A DNA stretch of 64,000 nucleotides from Alphaproteobacteria bacterium (GTDB taxonomy: Bacteria; Myxococcota_A; UBA796; GCA-2862545), in the NCBI GenBank assembly GCA_020632875.1, contig JACKET010000009.1, forward strand, positions 62,001-126,000, read 5' to 3'. Each line of letters opens with the position of its first letter. Positions within the stretch are counted from its first letter, which is position 1. Shown piece by piece: positions 56,380 through 64,000 of the stretch. The position numbers and the translations under genes were made by a program. A model generated the notes under the pieces. That model did not search any database and had not been told where the DNA came from. It was given only the letters and a program-made list of their open reading frames with translations.

Positions 56380-59076
56380 TTACCAGTCGAGGACGTGCCA
56401 CAGCTGCGAGATCGGCGGCCCCGCATAGGGGTTTCCCCACCCATCGGGCCAGTGGTCGCAGTACAGATCGCCCGTCGGACAGAACCCCGCGCCGACGCCG
56501 AGAGCGAACTCGGTGGCCGACAGCTGCATCGTCGGGATGTCGAGGTCGAAGCGCACGGTGTCGGCGCCGACGAAGGTGACCGTCACGGGGCCGAGCGGGT
56601 CGAAGCCCCCGGAGCGCACGCCGTAGAGGTCGGCGACCCCGTTCACCAGCGTCACGACGTGGAACGTGAAGGGCGCGCCCGCCGAGATGCCCCAGATCTC
56701 GAGGTTCAGCGACGGATCGATCGGGATGGCGCTCGTGAGCTCGATGGACAGCGTGTCGCCGTCCACGCGCCACCGGCCCTCCCGGAGATCCATCGGGCCC
56801 CCGTCGTGATCGCCCAGCGGGTCGAGCGGGAACGGCGTCCATCCGCCGCCCCCGATGAAGACCGAGACCGCGCCCGACCAGCTCGCGCGCCCGTCGTCAC
56901 ACGCGATGGCGAACACGAGCTCGTCGCCGACGACCCCCGCGGACGCCGTGAGCGGGAACGCGAGATCGACCGACGCACCCGGCGCGATCGGGCCCGAGAC
57001 GGCGCCCGTCCCGAGGAGGGTGATGGTCGGGCCGCCCGTCTGCGCGAACGTGCACGTGAGCGGCCCCGTCGCGAGCTGCCCGTCGTTCCGGACCTCGACG
57101 ACGACGCTCGCCGTCTCGTTCGGATCGAGGACCCCGTTGCCGTTGGCCCCGAGGTCGACGATCTCGCCGAGCCCGAACGCCACGTCGGGCCAGGGCACCG
57201 GCACGTCGACCGGCAGCGCGAACGTCTCGACGGTGTCGGCGAAGGTCAGCAGCAGCGGGAGCGGCGTGCTGTCGGTGTGACCCGCGGCGATGGCCACGGG
57301 GACCGGGATCGTGACGACCTCGCCGGGCGCCCAGCCCGCCGCGGCCACCGGGGCGTCGAACGCCAGCACGGCGAGGTCGGGGTCGGGGCTCGAGAACCGG
57401 ACCCGCGTCTCCCCCACCGTCCAGCCGCCGTCGTTGCGCACGGTCAGCGCGAGGGTCGCGGGCTCGCCGGGCACGAGCGGGCTCGGGGTCGAGGAACCCC
57501 CGACCAGCGCGGGTGAAGCGCGGCCCGGGAGGTAGAAGAACGCGGTCTGGTTGGGCGGGAATGGCCCCACGGTGTCGGTCCACGCGACCTCGCCGTCGAA
57601 GTCGATGCCGAAGGCCACGAGCGACGCTTCGGCGGCCGTCTCGAGCTTCACCCACCACCGCAGCCGGCCCGGCTCGCTCGGCAGGTACTGCAGGTGCTCC
57701 GACAGGTCGACCTGCCAGGTGTGCACGCCAGCCGGCGCGTTGCCCAGGAACACCGGCTCCTCGGCGTGGGGCTGGACCGGGTTCCCGGTGCCGACCCACA
57801 CGCGGACGAGGCCCGGAGCGAGCGTGTGGAGCCGGACGATGCCACGGGTCGGGTCGCCCACGAGCAGATCGACGGGCCACGTGCCACCGTCGGTGCCATC
57901 GGTCGCGGAGAGCACGACGGGGAGCGCCGTGTTGTCGGGGTGCCCGGGATCGACCGCGATCCCGAGGGGCACCGTCGCGGACTCGCCCGTGCCGAGGGCC
58001 GGCAGCACGGAGGAATCCGGGAACACCGCGCGCGCCGGGTCGGCCGCGCCGGTCAGGGTGACCGGGCCGCCCATCGGCGCCCCGAGGTTCGCCAGCGTCA
58101 CGTCGAGCGCCGCGCTGGTGCCCGGATCGAGGCGCGGTGCGTCGACCGACACGAGCTGCAGGTCGGGCCCGAACAGCCGCACGCGCACGTCGTCGATCGC
58201 CCACACGTCGGTGTCGCCGCCCTCGTAGCGCCACGCGAGCGCCACGGCGGGCTCGCCGGCCCACGGCGACAGGTCGACGACCGGCGCGGTCTGCCAGGCG
58301 CCCTCGGGGGGGTCGGGCAGCGCGGCGACCTCGACGAAGTCGCCGTCTTCGGGGTTCGCGGAGCCCGTGCTGATCCACAGCGAGTGCCGCCCGATGCGCT
58401 CGGTGCGCTCGCCGAGCTGCGCGAACCGCACCTCGGCGGTCACGAGCCCGCCGAAGTCGAGCACCGGGCTCACGAGCCAGTCGTCGATCGGGTCGATGCC
58501 GTCGTACCCGCGCCCGTGCACGGCCGCGCCGCCGGTCACGCCGAACGCGGGGAGCACCGTCCAGCGCTCCCCCCGGAAGCCGAGCGCGCGCTCGGTCCAC
58601 CCCACCTCGTACACGCCGAACGCCGTGCTGGTGCCGTCGAACGGCTGCACGTACGGCACACCCAGCGGCACGACGGAGACCGGCAGCTCGAGCGGGTCGT
58701 CGGGCCCGTCCATCGGCAGGTCGGCGGGCACGCGGAAGTCCGATCGGTCGAACGCGCGCAGGTAGTACTCGAGGCCCGGCGCGTCGACGTCCACGGCGGG
58801 CACCTCGCCGCGGTACACGCCGTCTTCGGCGAGGTCGAGGGGCAAGACGCGGTACGGCAGCTCGCCGCTCGTGCGGTAGTACAGGTCGATCGCGTCGACA
58901 CCGTCTGCGTCGGAGGCCGTCGCTTCGAAGGCGATGGCCACGTTCTCGACGAACGGGCCCTCCGGCGGGACGTGCTGGATGGCGGGGCCTTCGAGGATCG
59001 GGATCCCGGACGTGTCGGTCGGCACGACCTCGATGGGCTTGCACCCCACGAGCAGCGCGGCGGCGAGCCACCTCAC
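56380..59076 (-). CDS. large CARDB/choice-of-anchor-like lipoprotein, last gene of the lipoprotein operon
   Basis: 898 residues from GTG 59076, which lies in a GTGA overlap with the Cys-rich gene. The lipobox is ALLVGC and the lipidated Cys is followed by Lys-Pro. Many Ig-like beta repeats are evident (LVSVDAPRLDPGTSAALDVT, ALTVRNDGGWTVGETRVRFS, VVVEVRNDGQLATGPLTC), typical of CARDB-like domains. The central region has a jelly-roll/MAM-like segment (YVQPFDGTSTAFGVYEVGWT). The C-terminus has two Cys (GFCPTGDLYCDHW). A surface adhesion role is plausible. It is the final gene of the five-gene coupled operon. Confidence 0.85.
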   Translation of the reverse strand: MRWLAAALLVGCKPIEVVPTDTSGIPILEGPAIQHVPPEGPFVENVAIAFEATASDADGVDAIDLYYRTSGELPYRVLPLDLAEDGVYRGEVPAVDVDAPGLEYYLRAFDRSDFRVPADLPMDGPDDPLELPVSVVPLGVPYVQPFDGTSTAFGVYEVGWTERALGFRGERWTVLPAFGVTGGAAVHGRGYDGIDPIDDWLVSPVLDFGGLVTAEVRFAQLGERTERIGRHSLWISTGSANPEDGDFVEVAALPDPPEGAWQTAPVVDLSPWAGEPAVALAWRYEGGDTDVWAIDDVRVRLFGPDLQLVSVDAPRLDPGTSAALDVTLANLGAPMGGPVTLTGAADPARAVFPDSSVLPALGTGESATVPLGIAVDPGHPDNTALPVVLSATDGTDGGTWPVDLLVGDPTRGIVRLHTLAPGLVRVWVGTGNPVQPHAEEPVFLGNAPAGVHTWQVDLSEHLQYLPSEPGRLRWWVKLETAAEASLVAFGIDFDGEVAWTDTVGPFPPNQTAFFYLPGRASPALVGGSSTPSPLVPGEPATLALTVRNDGGWTVGETRVRFSSPDPDLAVLAFDAPVAAAGWAPGEVVTIPVPVAIAAGHTDSTPLPLLLTFADTVETFALPVDVPVPWPDVAFGLGEIVDLGANGNGVLDPNETASVVVEVRNDGQLATGPLTCTFAQTGGPTITLLGTGAVSGPIAPGASVDLAFPLTASAGVVGDELVFAIACDDGRASWSGAVSVFIGGGGWTPFPLDPLGDHDGGPMDLREGRWRVDGDTLSIELTSAIPIDPSLNLEIWGISAGAPFTFHVVTLVNGVADLYGVRSGGFDPLGPVTVTFVGADTVRFDLDIPTMQLSATEFALGVGAGFCPTGDLYCDHWPDGWGNPYAGPPISQLWHVLDW

Positions 59077-59612
59077 AGGAAGTCCTCGTAGAGCGGGCAG
59101 TACGTGATGCACTGGAACGCGAGGATGTCGCCGAAGTTGTTGGTGACCTCGAGGCAGTCGAAGCCCGAAGGGCACTCGCGGTCGTTGCAGTCGACGCCGC
59201 AGAAGTTCGCGAAGCAGTAGTTGCCCGGCCCGCACTCGCTGCTCGTCTCGCAGGGCCGGCAGAACTGCTCGCCCGCGTCGTAGCAGGCGCCCGTCGTGGT
59301 GTCGCAGTACTCGCGGAACCCGCAGTCGACCTGCGTGTCCTGGCAGGCGTTCTCGATGCACGTCGCCAGCGGCACGTCGCAGCGCTTGCCCGGCCCGCAG
59401 TCGGTGTCGGCACGGCACCCGGGCACGCACGCGTCGCCCTCGCAGTAGTGCTCGATCGGGCACTGGGCCGAGGTCGCGCACCGCCCGGTCACGCAGAACC
59501 CGTTCTGGCAGGTCTCGCCCCAGCCACAGGGACGGTCGCTCGCGCACTCGCTCCCGCCGCGGTCAGGCGCCGGGCACCCGACCAACAGCCCCGCCAGCAC
59601 GGCCCCGATCAC
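59073..59612 (-). CDS. Cys-rich lipoprotein (27 Cys)
   Basis: 179 residues from GTG 59612, which is in a GTGA overlap with the vWA gene. The lipobox is LLVGC. The mature protein has 27 cysteines in repeating CxxxxxC patterns such as CGWGETCQNGFC, CRADTDCGPGKRC and CFANFCGVDC, similar to extracellular EGF/dickkopf-type disulfide modules found in Myxococcota. It is very probably a surface protein with many disulfides. Its stop overlaps the start of the large lipoprotein. Confidence 0.82.
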   Translation of the reverse strand: MIGAVLAGLLVGCPAPDRGGSECASDRPCGWGETCQNGFCVTGRCATSAQCPIEHYCEGDACVPGCRADTDCGPGKRCDVPLATCIENACQDTQVDCGFREYCDTTTGACYDAGEQFCRPCETSSECGPGNYCFANFCGVDCNDRECPSGFDCLEVTNNFGDILAFQCITYCPLYEDFL

Positions 59613-61168
59613 GGGAGATCCCCCGGATCGTCCGGGCCTCCGGGGGCCGCGGGGTCGACGTACACGGCGCCGTTCGGGAGGATCTCGTAGCGGACCACGA
59701 TCCAGGTCGACGCGGCAGGGGCCTGCTCGACCGTGAAGATCACGGCGTTCGCCTCGGGGTCGTACGTGTAGTCGCTGCCCTCTTCGAGCTCGCCGATGAG
59801 GCTGTCGTTGCTCTCGTTCTCGTAGACCGACACCTCGAGCGTGCCGGGCCGCGGCGTGCGCGACAGGCCGAACTCGAGCTGCAGCCCCGCCAGCGTGAGG
59901 CCGAGCCGCGAGACGATGGGCGCGAAGTCCTCGGCGCAGATGGAGTCGGTGAGCCCGCCGGTGCGGTTCGCGGCGGCCAGGTACCGCTCGCCGTAGAACC
60001 CGAGCCCGTTGTCGGAGATGCAGGACGGCGCGTCTTCGCTCGACGGGCGGTCGGTGCCGACCACGGCGCTCACGGTGAGCATCTGCGGGTCGCGGTATCC
60101 GCGCAGGCCCTTCAGCTGGCTGAAGTAGTCGAGGTACCCGTCGACGGGCAGCGGCGACAGGTCGTCTTCGTCGGACACGTAGAGGATGGCGAGCTTGGCC
60201 TCGTCACGCAGCCAGGCCTGGTTCTCGTACACGTAGTACGGCGGCTCGAACACCAGGCGGGACGCCTCGAACCCGAGCTCGATGCCCGAGCCGATGGTGC
60301 CCTGCGAGACGGCCTCCGCGAAAAGCTCTTCGGCGTCGGGCATCGTGTCGTCGATCGTGCGGATGTCGTCGTTGAGCGTGAACCCCTCGGCGAACGCGAT
60401 GTCGACGGGCGTTCCGCAGTTGTCCTCCAGCGAGCGCCCGATCACGACGCGGTCGTGCGGCGCGAGCGTGTACGCGGGGAGGACCACGTGGTTCCGCCCG
60501 CGGTCGGACATCTCGACGCCCTCGAGCAGCAGCGTGTCGTCGGTCGTGCTGGCGAGCTCGAGCCACTCGCACAGGCGGTCGTCGGAGTTCGACATCGCCA
60601 TGATCTCGGCGATCGCCAGGTCGCCCTGGAGCGGCGCGCGAGGACCCGCGTCCGAGCCCGGCTGGACGGGTGCGATCGGCGTGCCGTCGCACTGCGGGTT
60701 CGGCGCGCCCGGCGTGCCGTAGTGCCCGATGCCGTAGGGCGTCGTGGACCGGCACCAGTTGTCGGCCGTGTCGTTGTCCTGGGCCGTGGTGCGCTGCCCG
60801 CGGAGGAACAGCGAATGCCCGCGCTCGAAGCCCCACTCCCGCGTGTACTCGACCCGGTCGATCTCACCCGACGGCCCACGCAGCACGATCTCGTCGTCGC
60901 CGCCCTGGAGCCGGCCGCGGAAGCGCTCCTCCTCCACGTCGGTCGTCGTGACGCCGATCTGCCAGCTCACCTCGGCCTCGACGAACTGCTGGAGCAACGC
61001 GTCGAAGTTCCGCGCGAGGTTGTCCTGCTCCTCGACCATCGAGCACGAGTTGTCGATCACGACGAGCAGGTCGACCTCGTTCGCGCGGTCCTGCTGGAAC
61101 ACGTCGGTCCAGCGGGAGTCGGTGAAGCCGTACTCGGTGCAGCCGGCGAGCGCGAGGGCGAGCAGCAC
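59609..61168 (-). CDS. vWA lipoprotein with inserted lamin-tail-like domain
   Basis: 519 residues. The GTG start (61166-61168) gives a 10-residue leader to the lipobox LALAGC. A vWA domain begins VDLLVVIDNSCSMVEEQ and IGVTTTDVEEERFRG. It is then interrupted (residues ~176-270) by a segment like a lamin-tail domain (LAIAEIMAMSNSDDRLCEWL, VVLPAYTLAPHDRVVIGRS, GFTLNDDIRTI). The vWA resumes with LAILYVSDEDDLSPLPVDGY. The C-terminal segment resembles the 49550 protein. The gene follows three bases after its upstream neighbour. Confidence 0.87.
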   Translation of the reverse strand: MLLALALAGCTEYGFTDSRWTDVFQQDRANEVDLLVVIDNSCSMVEEQDNLARNFDALLQQFVEAEVSWQIGVTTTDVEEERFRGRLQGGDDEIVLRGPSGEIDRVEYTREWGFERGHSLFLRGQRTTAQDNDTADNWCRSTTPYGIGHYGTPGAPNPQCDGTPIAPVQPGSDAGPRAPLQGDLAIAEIMAMSNSDDRLCEWLELASTTDDTLLLEGVEMSDRGRNHVVLPAYTLAPHDRVVIGRSLEDNCGTPVDIAFAEGFTLNDDIRTIDDTMPDAEELFAEAVSQGTIGSGIELGFEASRLVFEPPYYVYENQAWLRDEAKLAILYVSDEDDLSPLPVDGYLDYFSQLKGLRGYRDPQMLTVSAVVGTDRPSSEDAPSCISDNGLGFYGERYLAAANRTGGLTDSICAEDFAPIVSRLGLTLAGLQLEFGLSRTPRPGTLEVSVYENESNDSLIGELEEGSDYTYDPEANAVIFTVEQAPAASTWIVVRYEILPNGAVYVDPAAPGGPDDPGDLP

Positions 61169-61171
61169 GGC

Positions 61172-61987
61172 CTACTCCTTCACCGTGGGGAGCGGGCCGA
61201 GCAGGGTCTCGAGGAGGGTGTCGGTGACGGCGGGGGTCTGGGCGTTCGCGTGGAAGGTCATCACGACGACGCGCCCGTCTCCGCCGTACGGCTCGAACGA
61301 GACGAGCAGGGGCGCGTCCTCCTTCACGGCCCAGCCATCCCCGTCCCAGTACTCGACGTCGCCCCGCAGCCAGACGGTGGTGTCGTCGCTCACGTCGTCG
61401 ATCACGGCCCAGTTGCTGAAGTTGTAGTCGATGACCACCTGGTCCATGTCGAGGGCCTCGGCGAGGCGGTCGTCGGTGACGCGGGCCACGACCGTGCCGA
61501 TGTTCCCGCGCTGTGCGGCGTCGAGATCGCCGTCTTCGCCGAGCCAGTCGACCTGATCGGGCCACGACTGCTCGGCGAGGTCGTACGCCCAGTCGGTCAT
61601 GAGCATCGACCGGTTCGACCGCACGTACGTCTGGGAGATCCGCAGCGTGTCGTCGTCGGCGACGAGCGCGTCGTCGGGGAGGTTCGCGTTGTAGACGGTC
61701 TTGCCGAGGCCGCGGGTGCCGGACGCGACGAACACCATGTCGTGCAGCCGCATCTCGCCCTCGAGGAACAGCGCCTCGACCGGGATGCCGCCGATGTCGT
61801 CGTCGGTCCAGGTGGCGTTGCTGATCAGGCCCTCGTAGATGCCGTGCTGGACGAGCAGGCGGTCGAGGGACTCGGTCAGGTCGTCGAAATCGCCGTACGT
61901 CACCGCGATGGAGTTCTGGGTGCGGGTGCTGAACCCGTTCTCGATGCAGCCCGCGAGCGCGAGGGTGAGCAGCACGACGCGCTTCAC
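61172..61987 (-). CDS. lipoprotein of unknown function, second gene of the operon
   Basis: 271 residues, GTG start 61987 in a GTGA overlap with the TIG-like gene. The lipobox is LALAGC. The body contains a beta-alpha layout with acidic patches (NSIAVTYGDFDDLTESLDRL, IYEGLISNATWTDDDIGG, DGRVVVMTFHANAQTPAVTD), which may be related to a DJ-1/PfpI or glutamine-amidotransferase-like fold, but no catalytic motif is certain. I do not assign a function. It is part of the operon of secreted proteins. Confidence 0.72.
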   Translation of the reverse strand: MKRVVLLTLALAGCIENGFSTRTQNSIAVTYGDFDDLTESLDRLLVQHGIYEGLISNATWTDDDIGGIPVEALFLEGEMRLHDMVFVASGTRGLGKTVYNANLPDDALVADDDTLRISQTYVRSNRSMLMTDWAYDLAEQSWPDQVDWLGEDGDLDAAQRGNIGTVVARVTDDRLAEALDMDQVVIDYNFSNWAVIDDVSDDTTVWLRGDVEYWDGDGWAVKEDAPLLVSFEPYGGDGRVVVMTFHANAQTPAVTDTLLETLLGPLPTVKE

Positions 61988-63720
61988 TCGAGCTCCAGGA
62001 AGCCCGTGGTGACGAGCGTGCTGTCGGACTGGTGCTGGCGGCCGTTGAACGGGAGCGTCCACACGCGGCCCTCGACGCCGCTCACCGCGACGAACGTGGC
62101 GGGGCCCGCCTGGAGCTGGGACAGCGAGCCCGGACCGAACACGTGGTGCCCGTCGTCGAACGGGATCACGCCGACGTAGCCGCCTTCGCCGGTCGATTCG
62201 AGGGTGCCGTTCAGCGACACGGTGAACAGGCCCTGCGGGTAGACCCCGGCCGAGGTCCAGTCGAACGCGAAGTCCTCGAAGCGGCTCACCGTCAGGCCCG
62301 CGAAGGTCGGCGCGGTGATGTGGTAGTTCTCGGGGACCGTGGGCTGGGCGTCTTCGACGACGAATGCCGGCACGCCATCGGGGTCGCCGGGCGCGCGCAG
62401 GTCGTAGTCGAGCCCGAAGTGGTAGTCGTCGAGCGTGAGGTCGCGGCCGCGGTAGATGATCTGCCCGGTCGACGCGATCACCTCCTTGTGCAGGGTGACG
62501 ACGTTCTCTTCGGACTCGAAGAACACGAAGTCGCCCGCGCTCACCGTGAGGGGCTCGGGGCAGTCGATCGACGGCTGCGGCGGCGGGACCTCGAACACGC
62601 CGTTGATGTCGAACGGCACGGGCCCGCTGGACGGCAGGCCCGCGGGGCCGCACCCGAAGTTGAGCGGGATGACGAAGTAGACGAACGCGTTCACGGTGTC
62701 GTGCTCGACCCCGGTGCTGGCGTCGAGCCCGCGCCGCACGTCGAACGCGAGACCGACGGCCACGTCGAGCGGATCGGGCTCGACCGGCAGGATCTGGACG
62801 GCATCCGCGATGAGTAGATCCTCCTCGTCGTCGAGGAACACGTCGCGGAAGCCCGGCACCGCGGCGTTGCTGACGCGCATCGTGCCGCGGAGCTCGGTGG
62901 GGCTGGTGCGCTCGAAGGTCTCGACGCGGAAGTCGCCCGTCACCGTGTTCCGGTTCCAGAACTGCATCTGCTCCTGGAGGAAGCCCTCGGCGAAGCGGGT
63001 GTTCACGCCCTGGATGACGAACGCCACCTCGTCGCCCTGGCTCACGACTGGAGGGTCGAAGGTGGCCGTGATCACGGCCCGATCGACGGTGAACCCGTCG
63101 TAGAGCGTGAGCACGCCGGCCCCCTGCTCGACGGTGATGTCGCGGAAGCCGGGCTGGGCGTCGGAGTGCACGGCGACGCGCGCGTGCAGCTCGGTCGGGC
63201 TGACGACCTCGACCGCGATCGTGTCGACGTCGCGACCGAAGCTCGCCCACGTGATCTCGGGCTCCCAGGCGGTCTCGTGGCCCAGGAGCACGACGTCGAT
63301 CACCTCGCCCATCTTCGCGTTGCCGGGCTCGATCCCGAAGCTCTCTTCGATGACCAGCAGGGCCTCGGGCAGCTCCCACTCGAGGTTCGCCGCCGTGAGG
63401 CGCGCGTCGACCGGGCCGAGCGGCGCGTCGTCGGCGATGGTGAGCTCGGCGATCGCCGTGAACCCGTCGAGCACGGCGAAATCGGTGAGCACCAGGCCCT
63501 CGGAGAACAGCTCGAGGGTCGTCTCGTCGAACTCGAGCGCGCTGCGGCGGGACTCGAGCTCGAGCTTCACGTGCGTGCCCTGGCCGACGACCGGCGGGTG
63601 GAGCGTGAACCGGTGCGCGCCGGGGTCTTCGTAGTCCTCGATGTCGGGGATCGGCGCGGGATCGGGCGTGCAGCCCGCCCAGCAGACGACCACGAGCAAC
63701 GACGACAACAGGCGCGACAT
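61984..63720 (-). CDS. TIG/IPT-like repeat lipoprotein, first gene of the operon
   Basis: 578 residues. The start MSRLLSSLLVVV (ATG 63720) leads to the lipobox CWAGC. Tandem Ig-like (IPT/TIG) modules follow, such as VVGQGTHVKLELESRRSALE, GNAKMGEVIDVVLLGHETAW and VVSQGDEVAFVIQGVNTRFA. The C-terminal half has two Cys (NFGCGPAG, SIDCPEPL) and an unknown beta region. Surface adhesion or a scaffold for the later gene products is likely. TATAGT at 63737-63742 serves as its -10. Confidence 0.85.
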   Translation of the reverse strand: MSRLLSSLLVVVCWAGCTPDPAPIPDIEDYEDPGAHRFTLHPPVVGQGTHVKLELESRRSALEFDETTLELFSEGLVLTDFAVLDGFTAIAELTIADDAPLGPVDARLTAANLEWELPEALLVIEESFGIEPGNAKMGEVIDVVLLGHETAWEPEITWASFGRDVDTIAVEVVSPTELHARVAVHSDAQPGFRDITVEQGAGVLTLYDGFTVDRAVITATFDPPVVSQGDEVAFVIQGVNTRFAEGFLQEQMQFWNRNTVTGDFRVETFERTSPTELRGTMRVSNAAVPGFRDVFLDDEEDLLIADAVQILPVEPDPLDVAVGLAFDVRRGLDASTGVEHDTVNAFVYFVIPLNFGCGPAGLPSSGPVPFDINGVFEVPPPQPSIDCPEPLTVSAGDFVFFESEENVVTLHKEVIASTGQIIYRGRDLTLDDYHFGLDYDLRAPGDPDGVPAFVVEDAQPTVPENYHITAPTFAGLTVSRFEDFAFDWTSAGVYPQGLFTVSLNGTLESTGEGGYVGVIPFDDGHHVFGPGSLSQLQAGPATFVAVSGVEGRVWTLPFNGRQHQSDSTLVTTGFLELE

Positions 63721-63736
63721 CCGACCCTCGGCAGCA

Positions 63737-63742
63737 ACTATA
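63737..63742 (-). promoter_or_regulatory. -10 hexamer TATAGT of the lipoprotein operon
   Basis: On the minus strand GGGTATAGTTGC is the closest match to TATAAT in the window. It lies 16 bases before the ATG at 63720, which has GAGGG in the leader. No clear -35. Confidence 0.5.
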
Positions 63743-63809
63743 CCCGTTCCGACCGGCTCTGGCGGGCGATGCGCCCCCGGAGCCGTCATGGTTTGTCAGG
63801 GGCGGAGCG

Positions 63810-63998
63810 CTACCGGTGGTGGAGCGGATTCGGGTGCGCGATCTGGGCCAGCCGGACGAGCTCGTCGTCGGACGGGCAGAGATCGGCCGCCTTCTTGCCG
63901 CAGACGCCGCACGCGGCCTCGGCACCCTCGCCGAGCGTGGCCACCCCGCCGCACGAGCTCTGCAGCTCGCGATTGGACAGGATCACGCCGAGCGACAT
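63810..63998 (-). CDS. C-terminal end of a Cys-containing protein (probably partial)
   Basis: 62 residues are visible (ATG 63998 if complete, but the frame stays open to the window edge). It contains four Cys in SSCGGVATLGE and ACGVCGKKAADLC, with a CxxC that could bind zinc. The end is LVRLAQIAHPNPLHHR. It is on the same strand as the lipoprotein operon, whose promoter lies just after its stop. It is too short to classify. Confidence 0.5.
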   Translation of the reverse strand: MSLGVILSNRELQSSCGGVATLGEGAEAACGVCGKKAADLCPSDDELVRLAQIAHPNPLHHR

Positions 63999-64000
63999 CC

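Overview
The window is very GC-rich, densely coded DNA that looks like a chromosome of an uncultured or little-studied member of the Myxococcota. The evidence is the gene content rather than any rRNA. There are eukaryote-like Ser/Thr kinases, a TIGR02996/WGR protein, MopE-type Asp/Cys metal-binding repeats, long Asp-Thr-Asp spacers, a MYXO-CTERM-like tail, PEGA and GYF-type proteins, and about 16 lipoproteins with short signal peptides. No tRNA, rRNA, CRISPR array, transposase or phage gene was found.

Layout. 1-8113: the front of a Ser/Thr kinase, a Tat-exported barrel protein with a small membrane partner, a TIGR02996/WGR protein, an M91-type metalloprotease, an FG-GAP lipoprotein, an M61 peptidase and a small lipoprotein. 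8114-9495: 1.4 kb without a credible gene, made of inverted 52-bp repeats, a 9-bp tandem array and other repeats. 9423-13667: a tightly coupled lipid operon (ACP, AMP-dependent acyl ligase, diacylglycerol-kinase-like lipid kinase, PlsC-like acyltransferase, TetR) behind a palindromic operator. 13668-23328: a thioredoxin lipoprotein, TyrS, a disordered protein, an alpha/beta hydrolase with a membrane protein, a DUF2505-like protein, an M1 aminopeptidase, a nitrilase and a MopE lipoprotein. 23329-28974: a 1,881-residue double UvrA. 29064-31846: DoxX/LysR divergent pair, a small Cys/His protein, a VOC protein and a WYL regulator. 31847-32263: a nested inverted-repeat island. 32264-46261: a YfbK-like vWA lipoprotein, several secreted or lipoproteins, hydrolases, a transmembrane Ser/Thr kinase with a MopE/PPC ectodomain, a phosphoesterase and a CapA-like protein. 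46427-49549: an ankyrin membrane protein and two adjacent isocitrate-dehydrogenase-family genes, one with a degenerate NAD loop. 49550-56315: a vWA lipoprotein, a PEGA protein, a membrane protein, a beta-helix surface protein with a DTD spacer and sorting tail, and a GYF/SH3 protein. 56380-63720: a five-gene, leftward, translationally coupled operon of secreted lipoproteins (TIG-like, unknown, vWA with a lamin-tail insertion, Cys-rich, and a large CARDB-like protein). 63810-end: the tail of another gene.

Two genome-style signals run through the window. First, many genes have a TAnnnT hexamer (TAGTCT, TAGACT, TAGGCT, TACGGT) ending only 5-7 bases before the start codon, which suggests frequent leaderless transcription. 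Second, at least two and perhaps four genes seem to begin with CTG, three of them in CTGA overlaps with the previous stop codon. Convergent genes often abut with 0-6 bases between their stops and no visible terminator.

The regions most worth experimental attention are the TetR-controlled lipid operon, the secreted lipoprotein operon, the paired isocitrate-dehydrogenase paralogues and the repeat islands. All functions are inferred by reading the sequence; no database search was run.
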